DNA of 24,915 nt from a virus. Where the stretch lies: positions 1 through 24,915 of IMG/VR virus record IMGVR_UViG_3300043446_000528; one strand, written 5' to 3'. Made by a program: the position numbers and the translations under genes. A model generated the notes under the pieces. It was given only the letters and a program-made list of their open reading frames with translations. It made no database searches and was not told where the DNA came from. This document shows, piece after piece, positions 13,778-20,809 of this stretch (positions within the stretch are counted from its first letter, which is position 1; every line of letters starts with the position of its first letter).

Positions 13778-16071
13778 GCAACGGAACGAAAGTCGTCAAA
13801 AGAAACGGTAAAACCGAACCCCTTGATTTAAATAAACTCCACGTCATGGTGGAAGAGGCATGTAAAGACCTCGCAAATGTATCCGCATCACAAGTTGAGA
13901 TGCAGTCTGGAATCCAATTTTATGACGGCATTACAACCGCAGAGATTCAGGAGATTCTGATTCGTTCTGCTTCTGACCTGATTGACCTGGATCACCCCAA
14001 TTATCAGTTCGTTGCTGCTCGTCTGCTGCTGTTTGCGCTTCGTAAGCAGTTGTTTGGACGTATCTATGACTGCCCTAGCGTGAAGCAACACGTAGAGCGT
14101 TGTGTGGGTAGAGGAGTGTACGATCCAGAGATCCTATCACTGTATTCTGATGAAGAGTTTGATAAACTTGAGTCGTTCATTGATCATAGTCGTGACTATT
14201 TGTTTACTTACGCAGGTTTACGTCAGGTCGTTGATAAGTACCTCGTGCAAGACAGAAGTTCTGGGGCACTTTACGAAACGCCACAGTTTATGTACCTTTT
14301 GATTGCGGCAACTATCTTTTCCAAGTATCCTAAAGAAACACGTTTAGATTACGTTAGGAAGTACTACGATGCAATCTCAAAGCACAAAATCAACATTCCG
14401 ACCCCCATCATGGCAGGAGTTAGAACGCCACTTAGACAATACGCTAGCTGTGTCCTTGTTGATGTTGATGACACCCTCGATAGTATCTTTACTAGCGATA
14501 TGGCTATTGGCAGATATGTTGCACAAAGGGCGGGCATCGGTATCAACGCAGGTCGCATCCGTGGCATCAACAGTAAAATCAGAGGCGGAGAAGTTCAGCA
14601 CACAGGTGTTGTCCCTTTCCTCAAAAAGTTTGAAGCAACTGTCCGATGCTGCACTCAAAATGGCATCAGAGGTGGATCAGCAACTGTCCACTTCCCAATC
14701 TGGCACCAAGAAATCGAAGATATCCTAGTACTAAAAAATAATAAAGGAACCGAAGATAACCGTGTCCGTAAGTTAGACTATAGCATTCAAATCTCCAAAC
14801 TCTTCTATGAACGATTCATCCGCAACGAAGAAATTTCTCTCTTTTCTCCCCACTCCGTTCCTGGCTTGTATGATGCTTTTGGTACTGATGGATTTGACGA
14901 GTTATATGTTCGTTATGAACGAGATGAGTCTATTCCAAGAAAAACTATCGCTGCTCAAGAACTCTTTTTGGACCTCCTGAAAGAGAGAGCAGAAACTGGT
15001 CGTATTTACATTATGAATATTGACCATTGTAATTCTCACTCATCATTCTTGGATAAAGTTGAGATGAGCAATCTGTGTCAGGAAATTACTCTACCTACCA
15101 AACCTCTTCAACATATTGACGATACTGATGGCGAAATTGCTCTTTGTATTCTTTCTGCTATCAATGTTGGCAAAATCAGGGATCTTGAGGATCTTCAAAT
15201 TCTTTGCGATCTTGCTGTTAGGTCTCTTGATGAACTCATTGATTTTCAGGGATACCCCGTCAGAGCAGCAGAAATCGCCACCAGAGCACGTCGTTCACTT
15301 GGGGTAGGTTTTATTGGTCTTGCCCATTATCTCGCCAAGCACGGCGAACACTACGACGATCCTGGTGCCTGGAAACTGGTACACGATCTGACTGAGGCAT
15401 TCCAGTATTATCTTATTCAGGCAACTGTTGATCTCGCAAAAGAAAAAGGTGCGTGTGAATATTCACACAGAACCAAGTATGGTCAGGGTATTCTTCCTAT
15501 AGATACTTACAAGAAAGATGTTGATGAAATCGTCCCGAACGAGTTAAACTATGATTGGGAGTCTCTTAGAGCACAGGTCTTACAGTACGGTGTACGGAAC
15601 TCAACATTGTCCGCACAGATGCCATCGGAGAGCAGTTCCGTTGTGTCAAACGCAACCAACGGAATTGAGCCACCTCGGGGATACTTGTCCATTAAGAAGT
15701 CCAAGAAGGGTCCACTCAAGCAGATTGTTCCCCAGTACCAATCACTTAAGAACAACTATACGCTGCTGTGGGATATGCCTAGCAATCGTGGGTATATTCA
15801 TATTGTTGCTGTTATGCAAAAGTTCTTTGATCAAGCGATTTCTGGAAACTGGTCCTATAATCCAGAAAATTACCCAGATAATGAAGTTCCTACTTCAGTA
15901 ATGGCACAGGACCTTTTGACTACATATAAGTACGGCTGGAAAACCAGCTACTATCAAAATACACACGACATGAAGAATGATGAGGTTGAAGAAACCCGTC
16001 AGTCTCTTGAGAATTTAATTTCCGATATTCTAGATTCAGAGGAGGAAGATTGTGAGTCTTGTAAGATTTAA
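13774..16071 (+). CDS. nrdA: ribonucleotide reductase class Ia, large subunit NrdA
   Basis: A 765-aa alpha subunit that reduces ribonucleoside diphosphates to deoxy forms in the cytoplasm. The N-terminal ATP-cone is visible (VVKRNGKTEPLDLNKL..., through DHPNYQFVAARLLL). The catalytic set is complete: Cys226 (ASCVLVDVDD), Asn433-x-Cys435-x-Glu437 (NLCQEI), the Tyr-Tyr radical pair in KTSYYQNTHD, and a C-terminal C-x-x-C (DCESCKI) for thioredoxin or glutaredoxin reduction. Length is typical of NrdA. Phage NrdAB supplies dNTPs beyond host capacity. It lies between primase and nrdB in one operon; Glu codons at the 3' end give a purine-rich stretch resembling a ribosome site for nrdB. Confidence 0.97.
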   Translation: MSNGTKVVKRNGKTEPLDLNKLHVMVEEACKDLANVSASQVEMQSGIQFYDGITTAEIQEILIRSASDLIDLDHPNYQFVAARLLLFALRKQLFGRIYDCPSVKQHVERCVGRGVYDPEILSLYSDEEFDKLESFIDHSRDYLFTYAGLRQVVDKYLVQDRSSGALYETPQFMYLLIAATIFSKYPKETRLDYVRKYYDAISKHKINIPTPIMAGVRTPLRQYASCVLVDVDDTLDSIFTSDMAIGRYVAQRAGIGINAGRIRGINSKIRGGEVQHTGVVPFLKKFEATVRCCTQNGIRGGSATVHFPIWHQEIEDILVLKNNKGTEDNRVRKLDYSIQISKLFYERFIRNEEISLFSPHSVPGLYDAFGTDGFDELYVRYERDESIPRKTIAAQELFLDLLKERAETGRIYIMNIDHCNSHSSFLDKVEMSNLCQEITLPTKPLQHIDDTDGEIALCILSAINVGKIRDLEDLQILCDLAVRSLDELIDFQGYPVRAAEIATRARRSLGVGFIGLAHYLAKHGEHYDDPGAWKLVHDLTEAFQYYLIQATVDLAKEKGACEYSHRTKYGQGILPIDTYKKDVDEIVPNELNYDWESLRAQVLQYGVRNSTLSAQMPSESSSVVSNATNGIEPPRGYLSIKKSKKGPLKQIVPQYQSLKNNYTLLWDMPSNRGYIHIVAVMQKFFDQAISGNWSYNPENYPDNEVPTSVMAQDLLTTYKYGWKTSYYQNTHDMKNDEVEETRQSLENLISDILDSEEEDCESCKI

Positions 16072-16105
16072 AACAGGTTTAGAGGGTAAATCAGTGGTTG
16101 AGTCA

Positions 16106-17236
16106 ATGACTGTTTTTAACCCTAATGAAGTAGATACCAAGAAGCAACCGATGTTTTTTGGTCAACCATTGGGAATTCAAAGATATGATTCTTACAAGTA
16201 TCCAATATTCGATAAACTAACAACACAGCAACTGGGTTATTTCTGGAGACCCGAAGAGGTATCTCTTCAAAAAGATCGTAGCGACTACCATATGCTACGC
16301 CCAGAGCAAAAACACATCTTTACCAGCAACCTAAAGTATCAGGTGATGCTGGACTCAGTTCAAGGTCGTGGACCTGGTATGGCATTTGCTCCATACTGCT
16401 CACTGCCCGAACTGGAAGCGTGTATGAAAGTGTGGGAGTTTATGGAGATGATCCATTCTCGTTCTTACACTTATATCATCAAGAATGTTTACTCAGACCC
16501 ATCTGAAGTTTTTGACACGATTCTGAAAGAAGATCGCATTATGGAACGTGCCGTGAGTGTGACTCAGGCATACAACGATTTCATCAATAGTGCTCATCAC
16601 TATGATAATTCAAATGAGTGGGTTCACGCATTAGAACAAGTACCCTACGCAAAAGAAGCAAGGTATGAACTCAAGAGAAAACTTTTCAGAGCAGTTGCAA
16701 ACGTTAATATTCTTGAAGGTATTCGTTTTTACGTCAGCTTCGCTTGTAGTTTTGCGTTTGGCGAGCTCAAGCTTATGGAGGGAAGTGCAAAGATCATCTC
16801 ACTAATTGCTCGTGATGAGAACCAGCATCTAGTGATTACTCAGAATATTCTGAACAAGTGGAAAGAGGGTGATGACCCCGAGATGGCACAAATTGCTAAA
16901 GAGGAGGAACAATGGTTCTACAAAGCGTTTGAGAATGCCGTAGATCAAGAAAAACTTTGGGCAGAGTATCTGTTCAAAGATGGTTCTATGATTGGTCTGA
17001 ATGACAAACTGTTACAGCAGTATGTTGAATGGATTGCCAACCGCAGAATGAAGGCAATTGGACTCAAACCACTTTATGATATTTCTGCGAAGAACAATCC
17101 TCTTCCTTGGACTGAACACTGGATTTCCTCTAAAGGTCTTCAAGTGGCGCCACAAGAAACAGAAGTTGAATCATACATCGTCGGAGGAATCAAACAGGAT
17201 GTTACCAAAGATACTTTCTCAGGATTCCAATTATGA
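16106..17236 (+). CDS. nrdB: ribonucleotide reductase class Ia, small subunit NrdB
   Basis: A 376-aa beta subunit that houses the di-iron centre and tyrosyl radical driving NrdA. Ligands visible are Glu in FWRPEEV, Glu114 and His117 in EMIHSRSYTY, and Glu and His in ARDENQH; the radical Tyr121 is present. I chose the ATG at 16106 because MTVFNPNEVDTKKQPMFFG aligns with the T4 NrdB N-terminus. An in-frame GTG at 16052 has a better ribosome site (GAGGAGGAA) and would overlap nrdA by 20 nt, adding 18 residues; it remains possible. The C-terminal tail (DTFSGFQL) would dock on NrdA. Confidence 0.95.
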   Translation: MTVFNPNEVDTKKQPMFFGQPLGIQRYDSYKYPIFDKLTTQQLGYFWRPEEVSLQKDRSDYHMLRPEQKHIFTSNLKYQVMLDSVQGRGPGMAFAPYCSLPELEACMKVWEFMEMIHSRSYTYIIKNVYSDPSEVFDTILKEDRIMERAVSVTQAYNDFINSAHHYDNSNEWVHALEQVPYAKEARYELKRKLFRAVANVNILEGIRFYVSFACSFAFGELKLMEGSAKIISLIARDENQHLVITQNILNKWKEGDDPEMAQIAKEEEQWFYKAFENAVDQEKLWAEYLFKDGSMIGLNDKLLQQYVEWIANRRMKAIGLKPLYDISAKNNPLPWTEHWISSKGLQVAPQETEVESYIVGGIKQDVTKDTFSGFQL

Positions 17237-17360
17237 TGAATGGTGTGAGCAGGCAATCCTGAACGCATATCAGGAAGCAGCAGAATGTGACGAATATTTG
17301 TTTGGTGATTATGATTATCATGCGGAGTGGTTAGGTAAGTGCCATGATGATGTAAAGTGA
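17199..17360 (+). CDS. small acidic protein overlapping nrdB
   Basis: A 53-aa acidic protein (MLPKILSQDSNYDEWCEQAI...AEWLGKCHDDVK) starting inside nrdB in another frame. An excellent ribosome site GGAGGA (17182-17187) lies about 11 nt before the ATG, though it is also nrdB coding sequence. Beyond the nrdB stop the frame stays open for about 120 nt up to the terminator stem, using it fully. It is rich in Asp, Glu, Tyr and Trp, with three Cys. No known family is recognised; position suggests an nrd accessory or an unrelated small protein. Confidence 0.6.
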   Translation: MLPKILSQDSNYDEWCEQAILNAYQEAAECDEYLFGDYDYHAEWLGKCHDDVK

Positions 17361-17384
17361 GGGGTCTTTGGACCCCTTTTTTTT
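17360..17384 (+). terminator. Rho-independent terminator after the nrd block
   Basis: AGGGGTC and GACCCCT pair perfectly around a TTTG loop and are followed by eight T residues. The stem begins in the stop codon of the small ORF. The last T starts the next late promoter. Confidence 0.93.
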
Positions 17385-17391
17385 ATAAATA
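17384..17391 (+). promoter_or_regulatory. T4-like late promoter (TATAAATA)
   Basis: An exact consensus fused to the terminator T run, as at 11193, and 29 nt before the ATG at 17421. Confidence 0.8.
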
Positions 17392-17394
17392 TTC

Positions 17395-17408
17395 ACAGGA
17401 ATTCCTGT
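17395..17408. repeat. 14-bp perfect palindrome in a late leader
   Basis: ACAGGAATTCCTGT is a perfect palindrome just after the late promoter and near the expected transcription start. It contains AGGA, the only ribosome-site-like sequence before the ATG at 17421. It could be a protein-binding site or chance. Confidence 0.6.
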
Positions 17409-17420
17409 AAGTATAAAAAA

Positions 17421-18557
17421 ATGTTAGGATCTGAATTAAAAGCATTATATGATTCTTATCAAAATATCTACGAAGAAGGGGATGGAATCTCCTGTGAAAT
17501 GATTGAAGAGATCGTAGAAGAACTCGTTGAAGAGTGTGTAGAATTCGGATACACTCTTGATGAAGCAACCACTGCCGTAGAGAACGCAGCGTTTTTATTC
17601 ATTGATGAGGCAAAGGTCACCTATGGTAGTGACACTGAAAGCCCAGAGCAAAGACGTGAGAGAGCAAAAGCAAAAGTTGGTGAAAAGCAGGCAGCGGCAC
17701 GTAAGGCAGCAGTAAAGACCGCTGTAGGACGTGCTAAGGCAAAAGCAATGGGTGCCGTAGCAGGAGCAGGAATCGCTGCCTCAATGGCAAAGGACACTGC
17801 TAGAAGAGCAGGAAGAACTGCTGCTCACAAGATCACCTATGGTGCTCAGAAAAAGAAAGCAGAAGTCAAGAGTGGTGTAAAGAGTTTGATCGGAAGAGGT
17901 CTCCGTAAGGCAGCAGGAGCAGTCGGAAAGGTCGCTCAGAAGGCAGCAGGTGCCGCTTCAAGACTTGGTGAGGAAGCGGTTAATGAAGCAATCACCAGCG
18001 AAAAGGGTAAAGCAAAAATGAAAGCGATGCTTGATGCTCGCACTACTGCTTCAGGTAGAGCAAAACCAGGTAAAGGTGATAATGTTGCTCAAATTAAACA
18101 CATTGGTCGTGCTAATGTAGATGGTTATCGTGGAACACCACCTAATCTAAAAGTTGCTAAGAACCCAGTAAAATCAAACTTTACTGGACTTAACACTGGA
18201 AGTGGAAACAAAGCAGCAAGAAGAGCAGGAACTTACCAAGAAGAGATTCATGTAGACGCTTGGGATGTGGTTCTTGAGTACCTCATCACTAACGGTCATG
18301 CTGATACCAACTCTGAAGCACTATACATTATGTCTCAATTGGATGAGGAAATGGTTCAAAGCATCATTGAAACTCGTATGGATCCAAGAGGTCGTCCTGC
18401 TTCCGGACCCATGAATGTTTATGCCAAGAACAAACCAAATACAGATCCTAAATTTCAAGCTGCTCTAAAAGCTGTTAGAGATGCTGACGCCAAAAAAACT
18501 CCAGAGCAAAGAAAGGCAGAACTGGATGCTTATAAGGCAAGACAAGCAAACAAATAA
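17421..18557 (+). CDS. basic Ala/Lys/Arg-rich late protein (histone-like composition)
   Basis: A 378-aa protein in three parts. Residues 1-66 are acidic and helical (CEMIEEIVEELVEECVEFG). Residues 76-180 are very rich in Ala, Lys, Arg and Gly (for example AAARKAAVKTAVGRAKAKAM), similar in composition to H1 histone tails or phage internal proteins. Residues 274-318 form a short acidic helical unit (EEIHVDAWDVVLEYLITNGH). The C-terminus is again basic. It is not exported and has no enzyme motif. A DNA-condensing internal head or head-core protein is the best guess; late transcription agrees. It has its own promoter and terminator. Confidence 0.8.
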   Translation: MLGSELKALYDSYQNIYEEGDGISCEMIEEIVEELVEECVEFGYTLDEATTAVENAAFLFIDEAKVTYGSDTESPEQRRERAKAKVGEKQAAARKAAVKTAVGRAKAKAMGAVAGAGIAASMAKDTARRAGRTAAHKITYGAQKKKAEVKSGVKSLIGRGLRKAAGAVGKVAQKAAGAASRLGEEAVNEAITSEKGKAKMKAMLDARTTASGRAKPGKGDNVAQIKHIGRANVDGYRGTPPNLKVAKNPVKSNFTGLNTGSGNKAARRAGTYQEEIHVDAWDVVLEYLITNGHADTNSEALYIMSQLDEEMVQSIIETRMDPRGRPASGPMNVYAKNKPNTDPKFQAALKAVRDADAKKTPEQRKAELDAYKARQANK

Positions 18558-18577
18558 TTGAATCCTAACATAATCCT

Positions 18578-18605
18578 AAGCACCTCTTGACAGGGGTGCT
18601 TTTTT
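18578..18605 (+). terminator. Rho-independent terminator
   Basis: AAGCACCTC (18578-18586) pairs with GGGGTGCTT (18593-18601), with one G-U pair, around the loop TTGACA, followed by T residues to 18605. It ends the basic-protein unit. The loop happens to be a perfect -35 hexamer. Confidence 0.9.
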
Positions 18606-18616
18606 ATTGCTAGACT
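18587..18616 (+). promoter_or_regulatory. possible sigma70-like promoter nested in the terminator
   Basis: TTGACA in the terminator loop is followed after 18 nt by TAGACT (18611-18616), the same pair of hexamers seen before the tRNA genes. A start near 18624 would precede the GIY-YIG gene at 18665. This could give early expression in addition to the late promoter at 18635. Confidence 0.35.
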
Positions 18617-18634
18617 AGGTTTGTCTCCGTTGAA

Positions 18635-18642
18635 GATAAATA
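18635..18642 (+). promoter_or_regulatory. T4-like late promoter (GATAAATA)
   Basis: GATAAATA lies 22 nt before the ATG at 18665 in a non-coding gap and matches the late motif of this window. Confidence 0.65.
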
Positions 18643-18664
18643 ATAGCTCATAAAGACTTTAAGT

Positions 18665-19114
18665 ATGAGTTATGAAAACCCCTGGATCTACAATGGGGAA
18701 GTATTTGATTCAACTGATATTCAAGATTATTTTGGTTTTGTTTATCATATACACTGCGATAAAACTGGTCGTAGTTATATTGGTCGAAAGTATTTCTGGT
18801 CTTTCCGCACACCAAGAGGAAAATCTAGAAAAGTTAAGTCGGAGTCCGATTGGAAAGCATATTACGGCTCCTGTCCTGAACTCAAAGATGACGTTAAGTT
18901 TTGGGGAAAAAATTCGTTTAGCAGAACAATCCTCAGCCTCCACAAAACCAAAGGACAATGTAACTACGAAGAAACCAAACAACTTTTTCTAAATAATGTG
19001 TTGATTGAGTCTCTTGACGATGGAACGCCAGCGTATTACAATAGTAATATTCTAGGACGCTACATGCGAAAAGATTATGGTAACTTTGGAAGAGACCCTT
19101 CAAACAACACATGA
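18665..19114 (+). CDS. GIY-YIG family endonuclease (putative)
   Basis: A 149-aa protein with a GIY-YIG-like core: GFVYHIHCDKTGRSYIGRK (about residues 24-42) gives the two core strands, with the YIGR arginine as catalytic candidate and the Glu in CNYEETKQLFLNNVL as the likely metal ligand. The sequence then runs into YNSNILGRYM. The first motif reads GFVY, a tolerated variation of GIY. Such nucleases act on DNA as homing endonucleases (T4 Seg type) or as repair or degradation enzymes. No extended DNA-recognition domain is visible, so a free-standing small nuclease is likely. No ribosome site stands out. The 3' end overlaps the next ORF by 38 nt. Confidence 0.8.
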   Translation: MSYENPWIYNGEVFDSTDIQDYFGFVYHIHCDKTGRSYIGRKYFWSFRTPRGKSRKVKSESDWKAYYGSCPELKDDVKFWGKNSFSRTILSLHKTKGQCNYEETKQLFLNNVLIESLDDGTPAYYNSNILGRYMRKDYGNFGRDPSNNT

Positions 19115-19265
19115 TTGGGCAGTTGACCGCATTCATACTCTCTGTGAAGAAAATATTGAGAATGCCCATGCGATTCAATCTGAATTTAGTGAATGGTTGA
19201 ATCCCGAAATTCCAGATCATGATATTTTCTCATTAGAGTTTATAGGAGAGGAAAATGACACTTGA
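19077..19265 (+). CDS. small acidic hypothetical protein
   Basis: A 62-aa acidic protein (MVTLEETLQTTHDWAVDRIH...FIGEENDT) overlapping the GIY-YIG gene by 38 nt and the C39 peptidase gene by 11 nt. The part between these genes remains open and codes for a Glu/Asp/His-rich helix, which supports reality. The start has no clear ribosome site, and a shorter frame from the ATG at 19111 gives only 29 residues and is less likely. Function unknown; perhaps coupled to translation of the downstream lysin. Confidence 0.55.
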   Translation: MVTLEETLQTTHDWAVDRIHTLCEENIENAHAIQSEFSEWLNPEIPDHDIFSLEFIGEENDT

Positions 19266-19926
19266 TCTTCACAACTTTTTCAAGTTTTACGACGAAAAGA
19301 ATTCAAATCACGTAGCAGCAGTTCAATGGTTAGAAGATAACCTACCTGCTCAATTTCTAGATGATGCGGAGACTGACTGGATCGGTATTTTTAGAACAAA
19401 ACCACCAACTCCAGAAGTACTCGCAGTTCCATACTTTAACCAAGTAGATAACTATAGAGATGCACATAGAACTTGCAACAGTTCGTCATGTGCTATGTGT
19501 CTTGCTTTCCTCAAGCCAGGAAGCATCAAAGGTGATGACGAATATGTCAAGAAAGTATTTGAGATTGGTGACACGACTGACCATGCGGTACAGACAAAAG
19601 TTCTGGCGGCTTATGGAGTTAAGTCACACTTTAGTTACAATCTTTCTTTCTCTGATATTGATAAAAGTCTCGACGCTGGGAAGCCCGTTGTTATTGGTAT
19701 CCTGCACCGTGGTCCTTTATCTGCACCTACTGGTGGGCACATGTGTGTTGTAATCGGAAAAACTCCGGATGGTAAAGGTTATTTTGTTAATGATCCTTAC
19801 GGTTCCTGTAATGACAATTACACTGGTCCAGTGACAAATGGTAAGAAAACCATTTATACAAAGGCAATGCTTAAGCACCGCTGGTGTCCAGGAGGCAATG
19901 ATGGCTGGGGAAGAATTTTCGATTAA
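19255..19926 (+). CDS. C39-like cysteine peptidase with shared lysin N-terminal module
   Basis: A 223-aa two-domain protein. Residues 1-45 (LDLHNFFKFYDEKNSNHVAA, then QWLEDNLP) match the N-terminus of the muramidase at 20025, including a 29-nt identical DNA stretch. After a Pro linker (KPPTPEV), residues 57-223 form a papain-like C39_2-type domain: Cys74 in TCNSSSCAM, His162 in GGHMCVVIGK and Asp180 in VNDPYG make a plausible triad. Enzymes of this group cleave peptides; here the target could be peptidoglycan stem peptides, making it a candidate endopeptidase lysin, or a protein processed in the virion. It has no signal peptide. A good ribosome site (AGGAGAGGAAA) precedes the ATG. Confidence 0.82.
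   Translation: MTLDLHNFFKFYDEKNSNHVAAVQWLEDNLPAQFLDDAETDWIGIFRTKPPTPEVLAVPYFNQVDNYRDAHRTCNSSSCAMCLAFLKPGSIKGDDEYVKKVFEIGDTTDHAVQTKVLAAYGVKSHFSYNLSFSDIDKSLDAGKPVVIGILHRGPLSAPTGGHMCVVIGKTPDGKGYFVNDPYGSCNDNYTGPVTNGKKTIYTKAMLKHRWCPGGNDGWGRIFD
19318..19346 (+). repeat. 29-nt exact direct repeat, copy 1
   Basis: Identical at every base to 20091-20119. It codes AVQWLEDNLP in the shared N-terminal module of the two lysin genes. Identity at all codon third positions argues for recent duplication or gene conversion. Confidence 0.95.
19891..19905 (+). repeat. junction repeat, copy 1 (GGAGGCAATGATGGC)
   Basis: Matches 20015-20029 at 14 of 15 bases. Each copy holds a strong ribosome site and an ATG ten bases from its left end, marking the start of the small gene at 19901 and of the muramidase at 20025. 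Confidence 0.85.
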
Positions 19927-20038
19927 TTTTAAAAGAAAGATCTTACAAAGAATTAAAGATCTAACCAATCACGGAAAGCACGTAGAGGCACAACAACTTT
20001 TTACAAAATACTTCGGAGGCAACGATGGCAAGAGTTGA
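19901..20038 (+). CDS. small basic protein nested between the two lysin genes
   Basis: A 45-aa basic helical protein (MAGEEFSINFKRKILQRIKD, ending QLFTKYFGGNDGKS). It overlaps the C39 peptidase gene by 26 nt and the muramidase gene by 14 nt, in a different frame from each. The ATG at 19901 is chosen over 19898 because GGAGG then sits 5 nt away, the same geometry as at the muramidase start. The middle (KILQRIKDLTNHGKHVEAQQLF) is amphipathic. It could be a regulator of the lysins or a translational coupler; no family is recognised. Confidence 0.65.
   Translation: MAGEEFSINFKRKILQRIKDLTNHGKHVEAQQLFTKYFGGNDGKS
20015..20029 (+). repeat. junction repeat, copy 2 (GGAGGCAACGATGGC)
   Basis: Second copy of the ribosome-site plus start-codon repeat described at 19891-19905, at the muramidase start. 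Confidence 0.85.
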
Positions 20039-20699
20039 CTTACATAACTTCTTTCAGTTCTATGATGAAAGAAATCCAAATCACGTTAAAGCAGTTCAAT
20101 GGTTAGAAGATAACCTACCAGTCAAATATCTTGAAGATAATAATGAGTGGGCGGAGATTTATAGAGGAAAAAAGACTAGTGCTGCACCAGCAACCCCAGC
20201 TGCTGCAGCTCCTGCTCCTGTAGTCGGTGGTGATGATGTTCCACAAATGGGCATTAAGTTAATTAAGGAGTTTGAAGGTTGTCACTTAAAGGCATACCCA
20301 GATCCTCTGACTGGTGGACTTCCAATCACAATCGGTTGGGGTTCAACTCGTAAGAAAGATGGTTCAGCATTCAAACTTGGTGATACTTTAACTCAACAAG
20401 AAGCAGATGAACTTCTGATTGAACAATGTAAGAAAGAGTTCCTTCCTGCTTTGCGTAAAATCCCACATTGGAGTGAAATGTCAGATGGAAAAAGAGGAGC
20501 TCTGCTCAGCTTTGCTTATAATCTTGGTGCCGGTTTTTACGGTGGCGATAACTTTAATACTATTACTAAACGCTTGAAGAATAAAGAATGGGATCAAGTT
20601 CCTGATGCTCTTTATATGTACCGCAATCCTGGTTCAAATGTAGAAGCAGGCTTGGCACGTAGAAGAAAGGCAGAAGGTGAATCTTGGAAAAAGGGATGA
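20025..20699 (+). CDS. GH24 muramidase (T4-lysozyme-like endolysin) with shared N-terminal module
   Basis: A 224-aa endolysin expected to cleave MurNAc-GlcNAc bonds of peptidoglycan. Residues 1-45 (VDLHNFFQFYDERNPNHVKA, then QWLEDNLP) are the module shared with the C39 peptidase. An Ala/Pro linker (about 52-68) follows. The GH24 domain (about 72-224) has the catalytic motif Glu84 (EFEGCHLKAYPDP), Asp93 and Thr102 (ITIGWG); the conserved SFAYNLGAG and an Arg-rich end (LARRRKAEGESW) are typical. No signal peptide or signal-anchor is seen, so a holin would be needed for release. The start follows GGAGG by 5 nt. Confidence 0.92.
   Translation: MARVDLHNFFQFYDERNPNHVKAVQWLEDNLPVKYLEDNNEWAEIYRGKKTSAAPATPAAAAPAPVVGGDDVPQMGIKLIKEFEGCHLKAYPDPLTGGLPITIGWGSTRKKDGSAFKLGDTLTQQEADELLIEQCKKEFLPALRKIPHWSEMSDGKRGALLSFAYNLGAGFYGGDNFNTITKRLKNKEWDQVPDALYMYRNPGSNVEAGLARRRKAEGESWKKG
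20091..20119 (+). repeat. 29-nt exact direct repeat, copy 2
   Basis: Second copy of the repeat at 19318-19346, 773 nt downstream and in the same orientation and frame. Recombination between the copies would fuse the peptidase N-terminus to the muramidase and delete the segment between. Confidence 0.95.
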
Positions 20700-20706
20700 C
20701 TAAATA
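20700..20706 (+). promoter_or_regulatory. T4-like late promoter (CTAAATA) with long leader
   Basis: CTAAATA begins one base after the muramidase stop. The next ATG is 101 nt downstream, three to four times the usual spacing in this window, and the leader between them is highly structured. Confidence 0.7.
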
Positions 20707-20736
20707 GTTTCAATCAGTGAGTTGAAACTGCAACTC
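20707..20736 (+). other. pair of mutually exclusive small stems in the leader
   Basis: GTTTCAA (20707-20713) can pair with TTGAAAC (20722-20728), while GAGTTG (20719-20724) can instead pair with CAACTC (20731-20736). The two stems share bases, so only one can form at a time. GAGTTG and CAACTC also recur in the larger hairpin just downstream, giving further alternatives. This is what an RNA switch or attenuator would need, but no ligand or known riboswitch class is recognised. Confidence 0.5.
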
Positions 20737-20747
20737 AAACCCACACC

Positions 20748-20809
20748 AAGGTGAGTTGTGTTTGGTAGTTCTAGAAGATTTCTACCACACCAACTCACCT
20801 TATTTTTAT
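20748..20809 (+). terminator. terminator-like hairpin ending at the start codon
   Basis: AAGGTGAGTTG (20748-20758) pairs perfectly over 11 bp with CAACTCACCTT (20791-20801); inside, GGTAG (20764-20768) pairs with CTACC (20782-20786). The stem is followed by TATTTTTAT, an imperfect T run whose last bases enter the ATG at 20808. It may terminate the lysin transcript, attenuate the barrel gene, or stabilise its mRNA. Confidence 0.65.

Noticed and set aside
16052-16105. GTG-initiated extension of nrdB
   Set aside because: The ribosome site is good, but the purine run is also explained by Glu codons of nrdA, and the T4 NrdB N-terminus aligns with the ATG at 16106. Kept only as an alternative.
17058-17198. 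N-terminal extension of the small ORF after nrdB
   Set aside because: This part lies wholly within nrdB in another frame and has no ribosome site; the start at 17199 follows GGAGGA.
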